A stretch of 64,000 nucleotides of DNA from CAYUEN01 sp964443745. GTDB lineage: Bacteria; Campylobacterota; Campylobacteria; Campylobacterales; QNZT01. Positions 53,288 through 62,500 of the stretch are shown piece after piece; within the stretch, counting starts at the first letter, position 1; each line of letters opens with the position of its first letter. The notes beneath the pieces were generated by a model, which had not been told where the DNA came from, did no database searches, and saw nothing but the letters and a program-made list of their open reading frames with translations. The position numbers and the translations under genes were made by a program. The stretch is taken from assembly GCA_964443745.1 (NCBI GenBank), contig CAYUEN010000004.1, positions 14,428-78,427 of the forward strand, in the 5' to 3' direction.

Positions 53288-54484
53288 ATGGCGATGAAAA
53301 AGGTATTGATACTAGGAGGCGGCTTTGCCGGCGTGGAAGCGGCGATTTTCCTGAAAAAAGAGGGGGATTTCGATGTGACGCTCGTGAGCGATCGAGACTA
53401 CTTCTATATCTATCCCACCTCCATCTGGGTACCCACGGGAGAGGCGACGTTCGAATCGCAGTGTATCGCGCTGGAAGATCTGAAATACGTTCATGATTTC
53501 GAGGTAGTGATCGATACGGTCCAAGAGATCCACTCCAAAGAGCGACGTATCGTCTGCAAAGAACGCGAATTCAGGGATTTTGACTATCTGATTATTGCGA
53601 TGGGCAGCGGAAAGGTCCGTCACAAAGGAAGCAAAAACTTCCTCTCCATCTGCGGCAAACCGGAAGAGTCGGTCAAAATCAAGGAGCGGCTGGATGCGCT
53701 GATCGAAAAGGGGAGCGGAAAGATCGCGATGGGATTCGGCGGCAACCCCAAAGATCCGAGCAACGTACGGGGAGGACCCGCTTTCGAAGTCCTCTTCAAT
53801 GTCCACCACAAACTCGAAAAACTGGGCATACGGGAGAATTTCGAACTCACCTTTTTCGCGCCGATGAAAGAACCTGGTGCGAGGATGGGTCCCCAGGCGC
53901 TCAAGATGATGGATCTCTTCTTCAATCGTCTGGGCATCAAGCGCCAAACCGGCAAAAAGATCAAGGAGTTTACCGAAAAAGGGGTCGTGCTCGAAGACGA
54001 TACGCTGATCGAAAGCGATCTGACGATGTTCATTCCCGCAGGAAACGGCCATCCGGTCTTTAGAAAATCGGACCTTCCGCTCAACCAGGCGGGATTGATT
54101 CGTATCAACGACTACTGCGAAGTACGCCACGACTACGACGAAACGGAGGATAAATATCCGATTTTCGCCATCGGAGACAGTGCCGAGCTCGAAGGGCCAG
54201 ACTGGCGGGCCAAACAGGGGCATATCGCTGAAGTGATGGCGCGCAATACCGCTTTCAATATCGTGCAGATGGAAAAAGGGAGCAGCGAACGCAGGGGTTA
54301 CAAGGAGCATATCAATATCCTTTGCGTGATGGATAGCGGTGACGGGGCGGCTTTCGTCTACCGAAACGACAAAGGTGGCAAGATGATTCCGATGCCGTTT
54401 GTCGGACACCTGCTCAAGAAGGGGTGGGGATGGTACTGCCGAAACTCCAAACTCGCCCGCATTCCCAGAATCCCCGGATTGTAG
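53288..54484 (+). CDS. SQR-like NAD(P)/FAD-dependent oxidoreductase
   Basis: A 398-residue flavoprotein of the sulfide:quinone reductase/type II NADH dehydrogenase superfamily. It has GGGFAGVEAAI for FAD binding, a second motif ending in FAIGDSAEL and an amphipathic C-terminal end without membrane helix (KKGWGWYCRNSKLARI). Cysteines in SQCIAL, SICGKP, DYCEVRH and NILCVMD could form the sulfide site, but the usual spacing could not be verified. Sulfide:quinone reductase is the favoured role. AGGAGC precedes the ATG. Confidence 0.75.
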   Translation: MAMKKVLILGGGFAGVEAAIFLKKEGDFDVTLVSDRDYFYIYPTSIWVPTGEATFESQCIALEDLKYVHDFEVVIDTVQEIHSKERRIVCKEREFRDFDYLIIAMGSGKVRHKGSKNFLSICGKPEESVKIKERLDALIEKGSGKIAMGFGGNPKDPSNVRGGPAFEVLFNVHHKLEKLGIRENFELTFFAPMKEPGARMGPQALKMMDLFFNRLGIKRQTGKKIKEFTEKGVVLEDDTLIESDLTMFIPAGNGHPVFRKSDLPLNQAGLIRINDYCEVRHDYDETEDKYPIFAIGDSAELEGPDWRAKQGHIAEVMARNTAFNIVQMEKGSSERRGYKEHINILCVMDSGDGAAFVYRNDKGGKMIPMPFVGHLLKKGWGWYCRNSKLARIPRIPGL

Positions 54485-54490
54485 TGGAAG

Positions 54491-54697
54491 ATGGCCAAAC
54501 TCTTCGTCGGCATCGGTCTCTTTTTCGTCTTGATCGGGGTCGCGATTTGGGTGGGGCAGTATCTGCATATCCCTTTCGGCAGGTTACCGGGGGATATCGT
54601 GATCGAGAGGGAGAATTTCACCTTTTATTTTCCGATCACCACGATGATACTGCTCAGTATCGTACTCTCGCTGCTTTTTAACTTTTTCGGCCGATGA
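54491..54697 (+). CDS. DUF2905-family small membrane protein
   Basis: A 68-residue protein with two membrane helices (4-25 and 46-65) linked by the conserved GRLPGDIVIERENFTFYFPI loop of the DUF2905 family, unknown in function. It lies six bases after the flavoprotein gene and overlaps the lipoprotein gene by 4 bases, so the three form an operon. Confidence 0.85.
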   Translation: MAKLFVGIGLFFVLIGVAIWVGQYLHIPFGRLPGDIVIERENFTFYFPITTMILLSIVLSLLFNFFGR

Positions 54698-55107
54698 AAC
54701 GAAATATTCTTCCGCTTCTGCTGGCGGGGCTGCTGGCCGGCTGCGGCCCCAAACCCGTCACCCGTATTTACGACGAGAGCCGTGTAGGCAAGATCGAATG
54801 TCTGAAGCTGCGCGTCGTTCCGCCGGATTCGAAGCTGGAGCGTTTCATGCAAAAACGCTACCCTTTTGAGACCTCATGCAAAACGGTACTCGAAATCACC
54901 ACCAAATGCGGCATCGTCTGCAACAGCAACCAAAACGCTCCGCGCAAGAATCTCTCCGCCTTTCCGGACAGCTACCTGCGGATGGAGGTGCGAGAATCCC
55001 TCCGTCTTCTCTACAGCTATTATGTCGATTTGCAGGGAGAAGTCGACGAAAAAGCGCTCGAAAGGGGATGGGAAAGGCTTAGGAGGGATTTGAAACTCAC
55101 CCCATAA
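54694..55107 (+). CDS. Hypothetical lipoprotein
   Basis: A 137-residue protein with lipobox LLAGC. The mature part contains four more cysteines (KIECLKL, TSCKTV, KCGIVC) which may pair or bind metal. No family was recognised. It overlaps the DUF2905 gene by 4 bases at its start, and its last 11 bases overlap the convergent DUF1501 gene. Confidence 0.7.
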   Translation: MKRNILPLLLAGLLAGCGPKPVTRIYDESRVGKIECLKLRVVPPDSKLERFMQKRYPFETSCKTVLEITTKCGIVCNSNQNAPRKNLSAFPDSYLRMEVRESLRLLYSYYVDLQGEVDEKALERGWERLRRDLKLTP

Positions 55108-56488
55108 ACCCCAGATCCGTCCCGCTGAACGCACCGATGTTCGGAAAGATTTTCAGCAATTCCGGTTCACTTGCGCCGAACCACCGCAAAACGGTGGCCA
55201 GATACTGTTCCATCGAGGTGGTGGGGATCATCCTGTCTTCCCACGCATCGGGAGAGTCGGGTCTGAGTTCGGGCATTTTGCCGTAGATATCGCCTCCTTT
55301 TACCGCCCCGCCCATTACGAAGGCATGACTTCCCCATCCATGATCGGTTCCGGCGCTATTGGATGTGAGCGAACGTCCGAAATCGGAGAGGGTGAGTGTC
55401 GTGACCTGGTTTTGGAGTCCGAGCTTTTCGAGAGCGTCGGCGAATGCGCCCAGAGAGTCGCTCAGGTATCCAACCTGATGGGCATTGTCGCTGTCATGCG
55501 TATCCCATCCGTGATGGTTTACGAAAAAGATCTGTCTTTTGGGAGTGCCCGGAAACCTTTCCCTGACCGAGAGGATCTGCGCGACCAGTTCCAGCTGCCT
55601 GCCCAGTGCCCGGCCCGTCTCGTGCACCCCGCCGCCGAAGCCGTCGAAAGTGACGACGTTGTCGAAGAGGCCGGAGAGTTTTTCGGGTAGATCGAGTTTT
55701 TCGACATGTCGGGTCGCGAAAGCGGCCATCAGCTTGTTGGGGTCTTTACGTTTTTGTTCGTAGAGCTTTTGATACACACCTCCCAAATCGCCGCCTCCCG
55801 CGTCGGGTCCGAATCCGTAGCTTTTCATCGTATCCGATGGGATCGAAGCGTCGTCGAAGTAGAGCGCGTCCGCCTTTCCCCCGTACTGGAGTGTATTGGC
55901 GTAACTGTCCGCCACCGAGATGTTGAAGTAGGGATTGGGTGTGTCGTAGAAGGTATCGGCGACTCGTGCCGCCCATCCGGTGTGGGAGCTTCCCGTCGCA
56001 TCGCCCATCAGCCACATCGCACGTTGGGTGTTGTGGGCGAAGAGTTCGAAAGGTATCGGCGCCCCCTCCTTGATATCCGAAAGGCTCACGGGACGAATCA
56101 GCGTACCGACGTTGGCGACGACCGCGAGCTTTTTTTGTCCGAAAAGCTCCTGCATCCGCCTCATGTTCTCACGCATTCCGTATCGGAGCGGATTGAGTCC
56201 GTTCGTGTTGGCGTGGGTGAGCGGAAGCAGACTCTCCCTGGAGAGGGCGATGTTCGATCGTGTTCTGCGGTAGGCGTCGTAGGGGTCGGCTTCACTGGGT
56301 GCGATCATGTTGAAGACGTCCGCCCCTCCCTCCAGCAAAATGCAGACGATCGCTCTGTATTCGCCCGCGGTTTGTGCCGCTTCGAGGCGCGTGAACGAGC
56401 CGAGCAAGCCCATCAGGGGCGACACTCCCGCCGTGGCGGCGAGGGCATATCGGAGGAACTCTCTGCGTGTATATGTTTTTTTTCTCAT
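55097..56488 (-). CDS. DUF1501-family exported protein (copy 2)
   Basis: A 463-residue protein with a Tat leader TRREFLRYALAATAG. The DUF1501 pattern is complete: ILLEGGADVFNMIAPSEADPYDAY, FVNHHGWDTHDSDN, TLTLSDFGRSLTSNSAGTDHGWGSHAFVMGG. It is more distant from copy 1 than expected for a recent duplication and has a longer N-terminal half. AAAGGAGA precedes the ATG; it follows its DUF1800 partner by 11 bases. Confidence 0.88.
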   Translation of the reverse strand: MRKKTYTRREFLRYALAATAGVSPLMGLLGSFTRLEAAQTAGEYRAIVCILLEGGADVFNMIAPSEADPYDAYRRTRSNIALSRESLLPLTHANTNGLNPLRYGMRENMRRMQELFGQKKLAVVANVGTLIRPVSLSDIKEGAPIPFELFAHNTQRAMWLMGDATGSSHTGWAARVADTFYDTPNPYFNISVADSYANTLQYGGKADALYFDDASIPSDTMKSYGFGPDAGGGDLGGVYQKLYEQKRKDPNKLMAAFATRHVEKLDLPEKLSGLFDNVVTFDGFGGGVHETGRALGRQLELVAQILSVRERFPGTPKRQIFFVNHHGWDTHDSDNAHQVGYLSDSLGAFADALEKLGLQNQVTTLTLSDFGRSLTSNSAGTDHGWGSHAFVMGGAVKGGDIYGKMPELRPDSPDAWEDRMIPTTSMEQYLATVLRWFGASEPELLKIFPNIGAFSGTDLGFMG

Positions 56489-56499
56489 CTTGATCTCCT

Positions 56500-58254
56500 T
56501 TATCGCTGAAGGGCGTAATCGGGTGAGGTCATGACCAGACCGACGGCGTGGCGGGCCAATTTCTTTGCATCGAGGCGCTTATGGGAGCGCAGATAGTTTT
56601 TGATCTCTTTAAGGCTGGATTCGCTGAGATTTCCGGCGCACAACAGCGTGTTCAGATGCGAAAGCAGTCCGTCGAAATCACCCGATTCGATCAGCTTTTT
56701 CTCCTTCTTCAGGTCGAGTTCGGCTGAAATCTCAAACAGATCGTAGATCGAATCGACCTTGTTGATGAGCCCCATCAAAACCTCGTCGATACCCTCTTTG
56801 CCGTAGAGGGTGAGTTCGGGAGCGACGAGATTTTGTTTTTTGAGGGTGTAGGGGGCGTCTTCCGGCGTGAAGTAGTTGAAGACCGTAAGTGCCTCCAGCG
56901 CTCCCTCCTGGCGGGTGTAGCCGGTGCCGTTGAAGTTGAAGGAGCGATATCGATACAGAGGCGTATCTCCTTCCTTGAGGGTATGGATGCCGTTTTTGGC
57001 GTCGAATGCGCGAAAGAGGTGGGTAAAATAAAGAAGCGGTTCGCGGAACTTGCCGAAGGTTGGTTCGGATCGTACGCCTTTTGCGCCTTTAAGCGCCTCT
57101 TGATCCAGCAAAATCGCCTTGATTACCGCCTTCAGGTCGCCGCGGACCCCTTTGCCGTTGTCGGCGAAAGCTTCGGCGACCCTTTTGACGTAGGCGGGAG
57201 AGGGGTTGGAGGTGACCAGGCGCTGAATCAGCTGTCTGGCGATGAACGGGCCGGTATTGGGATGGGTGAAAAGCAGATGCAGGGCCTCTTGGATCTCTTT
57301 TTTGGTGGTGTTTCCGGCGTGAAAGGTGTGGTTGAGTACCACCTTCTCTCCCGTGTCGTGATAGGTTTCGACCGCTATCATAGGGGTGGTTCGAGAGCGG
57401 TGGGAAGTCCCCCCTTCGTCGGGAAAGAAGTAACCGTTGTCGTCCGTAAGCCCCGTAAAGATACGCGCCATTTCGCGAACGTCTTTTTGGGTGTAGGTGG
57501 CGATGGGATGGCCGTTTTTCAATTTTTTCGTACCGTCCTCGTTGAGTTGGTAGAGTCCGATCGTAAAGAGCTGCATCACCTCTCTGGCGTAGTTTTCATC
57601 CGGATGGCTTCCCGTGGTCGGGTCTGCCTTGGCGTTTCCCAGATAGCTCAGATAGCGCCCCATGGCCGGATGGAAAGTGACCTCTTTCAGCAGCGTTTCG
57701 AAATTTCCGAAGGCGTTTTCAAGCAAGACATCGTAGTAGGAAAGCCGTGCGTCGGGGAAGGTGAGCAGCGGACCGTTTCGGGAGATGACGAGGATTTCGC
57801 TCAGGGCGAAGGCGACCCGCTGGCGCAGCTGATCCTCGCCGTGTACCGCAATCTCCATCCAAGCGTCGCGTTCCATAACTCCGATCGCATCGGCATGAAC
57901 GCGCCACTCTGCGGGATGGTCGCGAAGTTTTCCGGTGTTGTTGACTTCCTCGGCATGATCGGCCATCCACCGCATATGATAGGTGGGAGGTTTTTCGAAC
58001 TGCTCCTCTAGCCATTTTTCGTAGCCGACTTTCATGAGATGGTCGATCGCATCCGGTGTCGTGCCGAAAGTGGCCCGAGAAAGAAAGGCGGAAGCTTCGT
58101 TTGGGGTGAGGTTGGAGGGAAGATTGTTCGGAGGATTGCCCCCCGCTTTGGTTCCGTTGTCCTGAATGGAGGCCGGCTCCGTAGCGCCGCCGCATCCGGA
58201 AAACGACCAGACGATGCCCGCTGTCAGAAGTATGGCGAAGATTCGAGGCTTCAT
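56500..58254 (-). CDS. DUF1800-family exported lipoprotein (copy 2)
   Basis: A 584-residue protein with a lipobox-type leader (WSFSGC) and DUF1800 features: ASAFLSRATFGTTPDAI, HPDENYAREVMQLFTIGLYQLNEDG, MARIFTGL, LVTSNPSPAYVKRVA. Copy 1 has no lipobox, so this copy may be held in the membrane. The start at 58254 follows AAAGGAT; a longer frame to 58293 is ignored. It has its own promoter and lacks the 11-bp direct repeats seen at copy 1. Confidence 0.88.
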   Translation of the reverse strand: MKPRIFAILLTAGIVWSFSGCGGATEPASIQDNGTKAGGNPPNNLPSNLTPNEASAFLSRATFGTTPDAIDHLMKVGYEKWLEEQFEKPPTYHMRWMADHAEEVNNTGKLRDHPAEWRVHADAIGVMERDAWMEIAVHGEDQLRQRVAFALSEILVISRNGPLLTFPDARLSYYDVLLENAFGNFETLLKEVTFHPAMGRYLSYLGNAKADPTTGSHPDENYAREVMQLFTIGLYQLNEDGTKKLKNGHPIATYTQKDVREMARIFTGLTDDNGYFFPDEGGTSHRSRTTPMIAVETYHDTGEKVVLNHTFHAGNTTKKEIQEALHLLFTHPNTGPFIARQLIQRLVTSNPSPAYVKRVAEAFADNGKGVRGDLKAVIKAILLDQEALKGAKGVRSEPTFGKFREPLLYFTHLFRAFDAKNGIHTLKEGDTPLYRYRSFNFNGTGYTRQEGALEALTVFNYFTPEDAPYTLKKQNLVAPELTLYGKEGIDEVLMGLINKVDSIYDLFEISAELDLKKEKKLIESGDFDGLLSHLNTLLCAGNLSESSLKEIKNYLRSHKRLDAKKLARHAVGLVMTSPDYALQR

Positions 58255-58273
58255 GAAAATCCTTTTTTTCGCC

Positions 58274-58303
58274 ATTATAGTATAAAAATACAATTAATTT
58301 CAA
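58274..58303 (-). promoter_or_regulatory. Sigma-70-like promoter of DUF1800 copy 2
   Basis: On the minus strand, TTGAAA (58298-58303) lies 18 bases from a perfect TATAAT (58274-58279), 19 bases before the ATG at 58254. The region is very AT-rich. Confidence 0.65.
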
Positions 58304-58354
58304 TAAATATATTAAAAATTTAATAATTTGATAAAAAATATGGAAAAAACCGCG

Positions 58355-58795
58355 TTAAAACGCTTCAATTCTCTCCAGAAAGGGGAGTTGGGATTCGACG
58401 ATCACCTCTTTCGCTTTTTCGAGAGGAAACCATGCCGCTTTGTCGATCTCCGGGAAACGGAGGATTTTTCCCGATTTGGGCGGCCACTCCATTTCGAACG
58501 TATTGGAGCGGACTTTGGTGGAGGGTTGGGCTTCGACGGCCCAGACGTGGATGGTTTTGTTCGCCGTCTTGACGCTGCCCAGGGATGCGAACTTCCCTTC
58601 GATGCGAATCCCCGTCTCTTCGTAAAATTCGCGTTTCGCCGCCTGAAGAGGCGTTTCGTCCGCTTTTATTTCGCCTTTGATGACACTCCATGATCTGCGT
58701 CTCTTTTTCCAGAAGGGTCCGCCCATATGTCCCAGATAGACTTCGACTTCTCCGTTTTTGCGTCTGAAAGGGAGGATTCCCGCACTCTTTTTCAT
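58355..58795 (-). CDS. Nudix hydrolase
   Basis: A 146-residue protein with the full Nudix box: Gly of KGEIKAD, then REFYEETGI with the metal-binding Glu residues. SAGILPFR at the start and LGHMGGPFW are typical of the YfcD/DR-type NTP pyrophosphohydrolases that clean up nucleoside diphosphate derivatives. The start at 58795 is preceded by GGGAG; upstream ATGs at 58810 and 58828 are possible. It is divergent from the methyltransferase gene. Confidence 0.88.
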   Translation of the reverse strand: MKKSAGILPFRRKNGEVEVYLGHMGGPFWKKRRRSWSVIKGEIKADETPLQAAKREFYEETGIRIEGKFASLGSVKTANKTIHVWAVEAQPSTKVRSNTFEMEWPPKSGKILRFPEIDKAAWFPLEKAKEVIVESQLPFLERIEAF

Positions 58796-58874
58796 ATCGT
58801 TCTCCCGCATCTTCGTATGCTTTACCATATTCGATTCCCCCTTATGCTATCATGAGAGGAGGAAAGGAGAGGCC

Positions 58875-59528
58875 ATGGCGCGGTTGAGACAGGAAGATTC
58901 GAAGGTGGAGGTAAGAGGCTGGGAAGCCCGCCACTACGATATGTTGATGAACGTGATCACGCTGGGATGGTATCCGAGATTCATCCGAAGAGCGATCGGC
59001 GACCTGGGGCTCGAAGAGGGGGATCGTATCCTCGATCTGGGTGCGGGAACGGGGCGAAACGCGCTGTTGATGCGGGAGTATATCGGTGAGAGTGGCGAGA
59101 TCGTGGGGCTGGAGATCGGTCCGGAGATGCAGGCGCAGTTTTTGCAAAAAAGCATCCCTTTCGACAATATCCGTCTAGAAAACCTCCGTATCGACGAACC
59201 CCTTCCCTACAAAGAGCGGTTCGATCTGGTCTTTATCTCCTTCGTGCTGCACGGTTTTGTCCCCCAAAAGCGGGAGCGTATCGTCCAAAACGCCTACGAT
59301 GCGCTCAAACCCGGCGGAATCTTCGCGATTCTCGACTACAACACGTTCGAAGTGGACGAAGCGCCGTGGTATATCCGTTTCGCGATTCGGAAAGTGGAGT
59401 GTCCTCTGGCCGAAAATTTCATCGAACAGGATCTTAAAGGTATGCTTGCCGAAAGGGGGTTTGGAGCCTTTACGCAGAAAACCTACTTCAAAAACCATAT
59501 TCGGCTTCTCAGAGCGAAAAAATCTTGA
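58875..59528 (+). CDS. Class I SAM-dependent methyltransferase
   Basis: A 217-residue methyltransferase of the UbiE-like group. DLGAGTGRNALLM binds SAM, LPYKERFDLVFISFVLHGF is the motif around the acidic pocket, and ALKPGGIFAILDY is the post-motif III. It starts with YDMLMNVITLGWYPRFIRR, as in small phospholipid or quinone methyltransferases. Substrate is unknown. GGAAAGGAGAGG precedes the ATG at 58875. It is followed by the antiporter-ATPase fusion, 14 bp downstream. Confidence 0.83.
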   Translation: MARLRQEDSKVEVRGWEARHYDMLMNVITLGWYPRFIRRAIGDLGLEEGDRILDLGAGTGRNALLMREYIGESGEIVGLEIGPEMQAQFLQKSIPFDNIRLENLRIDEPLPYKERFDLVFISFVLHGFVPQKRERIVQNAYDALKPGGIFAILDYNTFEVDEAPWYIRFAIRKVECPLAENFIEQDLKGMLAERGFGAFTQKTYFKNHIRLLRAKKS

Positions 59529-59542
59529 AAAAAGGGTGAGAG

Positions 59543-62500
59543 ATGATGGAAACGGTCGAAATCTCCCGGATTCTTTTCGATCTCTCGCTGATTTTTTTCC
59601 TCACCTTCGCTTTGGGGGCGTTGTTGGCCCGCGTGCGTATTCCGGTGATTCTCTCCGCTCTCTTCGTGGGGATGGGGTTGCGTTATCTGCCTCTTTTCGA
59701 ACACATCTTACAAACTCCCCGCCTCGCGGAGATCTTCGATTTCCTCTCCAATCTCGGGGTTCTCTTTCTGCTGCTTTATATCGGATTGCAGATCGAGATG
59801 AAAAAGATGATGCAATCAAGCAGAGATATCGTCTGGCTGACGGTTTTGAACACACTTTTCCCTTTCGTACTGGGAATGGCGGTGATGTTCGCGTTCGGAT
59901 ACGGTCCTGTGATCGCTTTCGTGATCGGTATGACACGGATGCCCACGGCCGAGGCGGTGATCGTACCGATACTGGACGAATTCAAGATGATCAAAAGCCG
60001 TATCGGTACCTTCATTATCGGTGCCGGTGTTCTGGACGATGTGATCGAAGTCTTTTTGGTGGGATTCGTCTCCGTCTGGATCGGCGTGCGTGCGGGTGCG
60101 GGAGAGGGCGGAATGGTGGTGTTGTTCTTCGGTATCCTCTCTTTCGTTATCTTCTCCTATATCTTCTACGCCTATTTTGCCAGGATCGTCCACCGCTTCA
60201 TCCCCAAATCGACGAGCAATCTGCTGATTTTTTCCCTCATGATTCTCTTCGTTTTCGGAGGATTCAGCGAAAAGACCGAAATCGGTATGGTCGTGGGGGC
60301 GATCACGGCGGGGGTGGTGTTGCGCCCGATTCTGGAAAAAGCCGGCAAAAACGGCGCCTTCGTTTCCAAGACGATTTCGACCGTCAGTTACGGCTTTTTC
60401 GGAATCATCTTTTTCTTCTGGATCGGATTCAATATCGATCTGGGCGGCCTGCTCGAAGAGCCGATATTGGCGATCGCCCTCTATCTGGCGGGTACGATAG
60501 GCAAACTTTTGGGTGTCTTTTTGATGGTGCCTATGAAACGGCTTTCTTTCAAAGAGGCGCTTACGATAGGGGTGGGACTGGATGCGAGGCTGACGACCGA
60601 GATCATCGTCGCGCAGTTGCTTTTCTTCTCACATATTATCGATTCGACGCTTTTTACCGCGCTGGTCGCCGCCTCCTCCTTTACGGCACTTACGGTACCG
60701 CTGATTTTCACACTGCTGGTGCGCCACTACGGAAAATCCCTCGAAGGCGGCGGTACAAAGCCCCTTTCGGCTCCGAAAAAGAGGCTCTATCCATGGCATG
60801 CAAAACCGTTGAAAGAGATTCTCTCGCGTCTGGATACCGATCCCCAAAAAGGCCTGGATGCATCTAAAGTGCGCGAAAGAGCCGCCTATTTCGGTCCCAA
60901 CGAATTGCAAAAGATCAAAAAGACACCATGGTATCTAATTTTGTTGCGGCAGTTTACCGACGTCTTGATTCTGATTCTTTTCGCGGCGGCGATCGTTTCG
61001 CTCGCATTGGGAGAGACGGCTGATGCGATCACGATCTTCGTCATCATCCTTCTCAACGCTCTGCTCGGTTTCGTCCAGGAGTACAAGGCCGATACCGAAA
61101 TCTACAAACTCCAGCAGATGCTTTCGCCCGAGTGCAAAGTGATCCGAGACGGCAAAGAACGGATCGTCGACGCCAAATCGCTGGTGCCCGGAGATATCGT
61201 CGTGTTGGAGATCGGTGATCGTGTTCCGGCGGATCTAAGGCTGATCGAAGCGCAAAATCTCAAGGTGGACGAATCGTCGCTGACGGGAGAGTCTTTGCCC
61301 GTTCACAAAGATCTCGAACCGGTCGCGCCGGATACCCCGCTGGCGCAAAGAAGCGATATGGTGTGGATGGGAACGACCGTCGTCAACGGATTGGCGAGGG
61401 GTGTCGTCGTCCGTACGGGGATGGAGACGGAGTTCGGAGAGATCGCGAGACTCACCCAGACGGTGGAGCACAAACCCACACCTTTGCAGAAAAAGCTGGC
61501 GCGACTCGGAAAAAGATTGGGGATCTATTCGGTTTCGATCGCCGTATCGGTCGCGCTGATCGGCTGGATGACGGGCAAGGGGTTGATGGAGATGTTCTTG
61601 ACCGGCGTTTCGCTGGCGGTGGCGGTCGTGCCGGAGGGGTTGCCGGCGGTCGTGACGATCACGCTGGCGCTGGGAATCCGTGCGATGGTCAAGCAAAAGG
61701 CGCTGCTCAGACGTCTGCAGGCGGCCGAGACGCTGGGGAGTGCGACGGTGCTTTGTTCGGACAAAACCGGAACGATCACCCAAAACGAGATGACGGTCAA
61801 AAAGATCTGGCTTCCCTCCGGTATGCTCGACGTGACCGGTATCGGATACGATCCCGCCGGCCACTTCGAAAAAGAGGGAAAACGGTTCGATTACGAAAAC
61901 GCGCCCGATTTGCGTCTTCTTCTTAAGACGGGATTGGTGTGCAACCATGCGAAAGTGACAAAAGAAGGAGACGAATGGAAAATCATCGGAGAGCCGACGG
62001 AAGCTTCGCTCATCGTCGCGGCCTACAAGGCGTGGATGAGTCCCGAACCCCGCCGTGTCGTTACCGAATTTTCCTTCAACTCCATTCGAAAACGGATGAG
62101 CGTCGTCGTTGAGGAAAACGCGCACCTGCGTGCCTATGTCAAAGGGGCGCCCGAAGTGATTCTGGAGCGATCGCGGTGGTTGCTCGATTCGGGAAAGGTG
62201 CGAGAAATCGACGATAAAAGCCGTGAACGAATTATGACGCAATACAAAAAGATGGCATCCGAAGGGCTTCGCACGTTGGCACTCGCCTATCGCGATCTGC
62301 CGGCCGATACGCCTATGCGGGAGGAAGCGGTGGAAAAAGAGTTGGTCTTTTTGGGTATCGTCGGTATTATCGATCCTCCCCATGAAGAGGCCGCCGAATC
62401 GATCGCGATGGCGAAAGAGGCGGGTGTCAAGGTGATCATGATCACTGGTGATAGTCCCGAGACGGCACTCGCGATCGCCGAAAAAGTGGGATTGGAGACG

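Noticed and set aside
59257..60867. 536-codon plus-strand frame overlapping the methyltransferase and antiporter
   Set aside because: Its protein is Arg/Gly/Asp-rich without domain match and lies in another frame of two clear genes.
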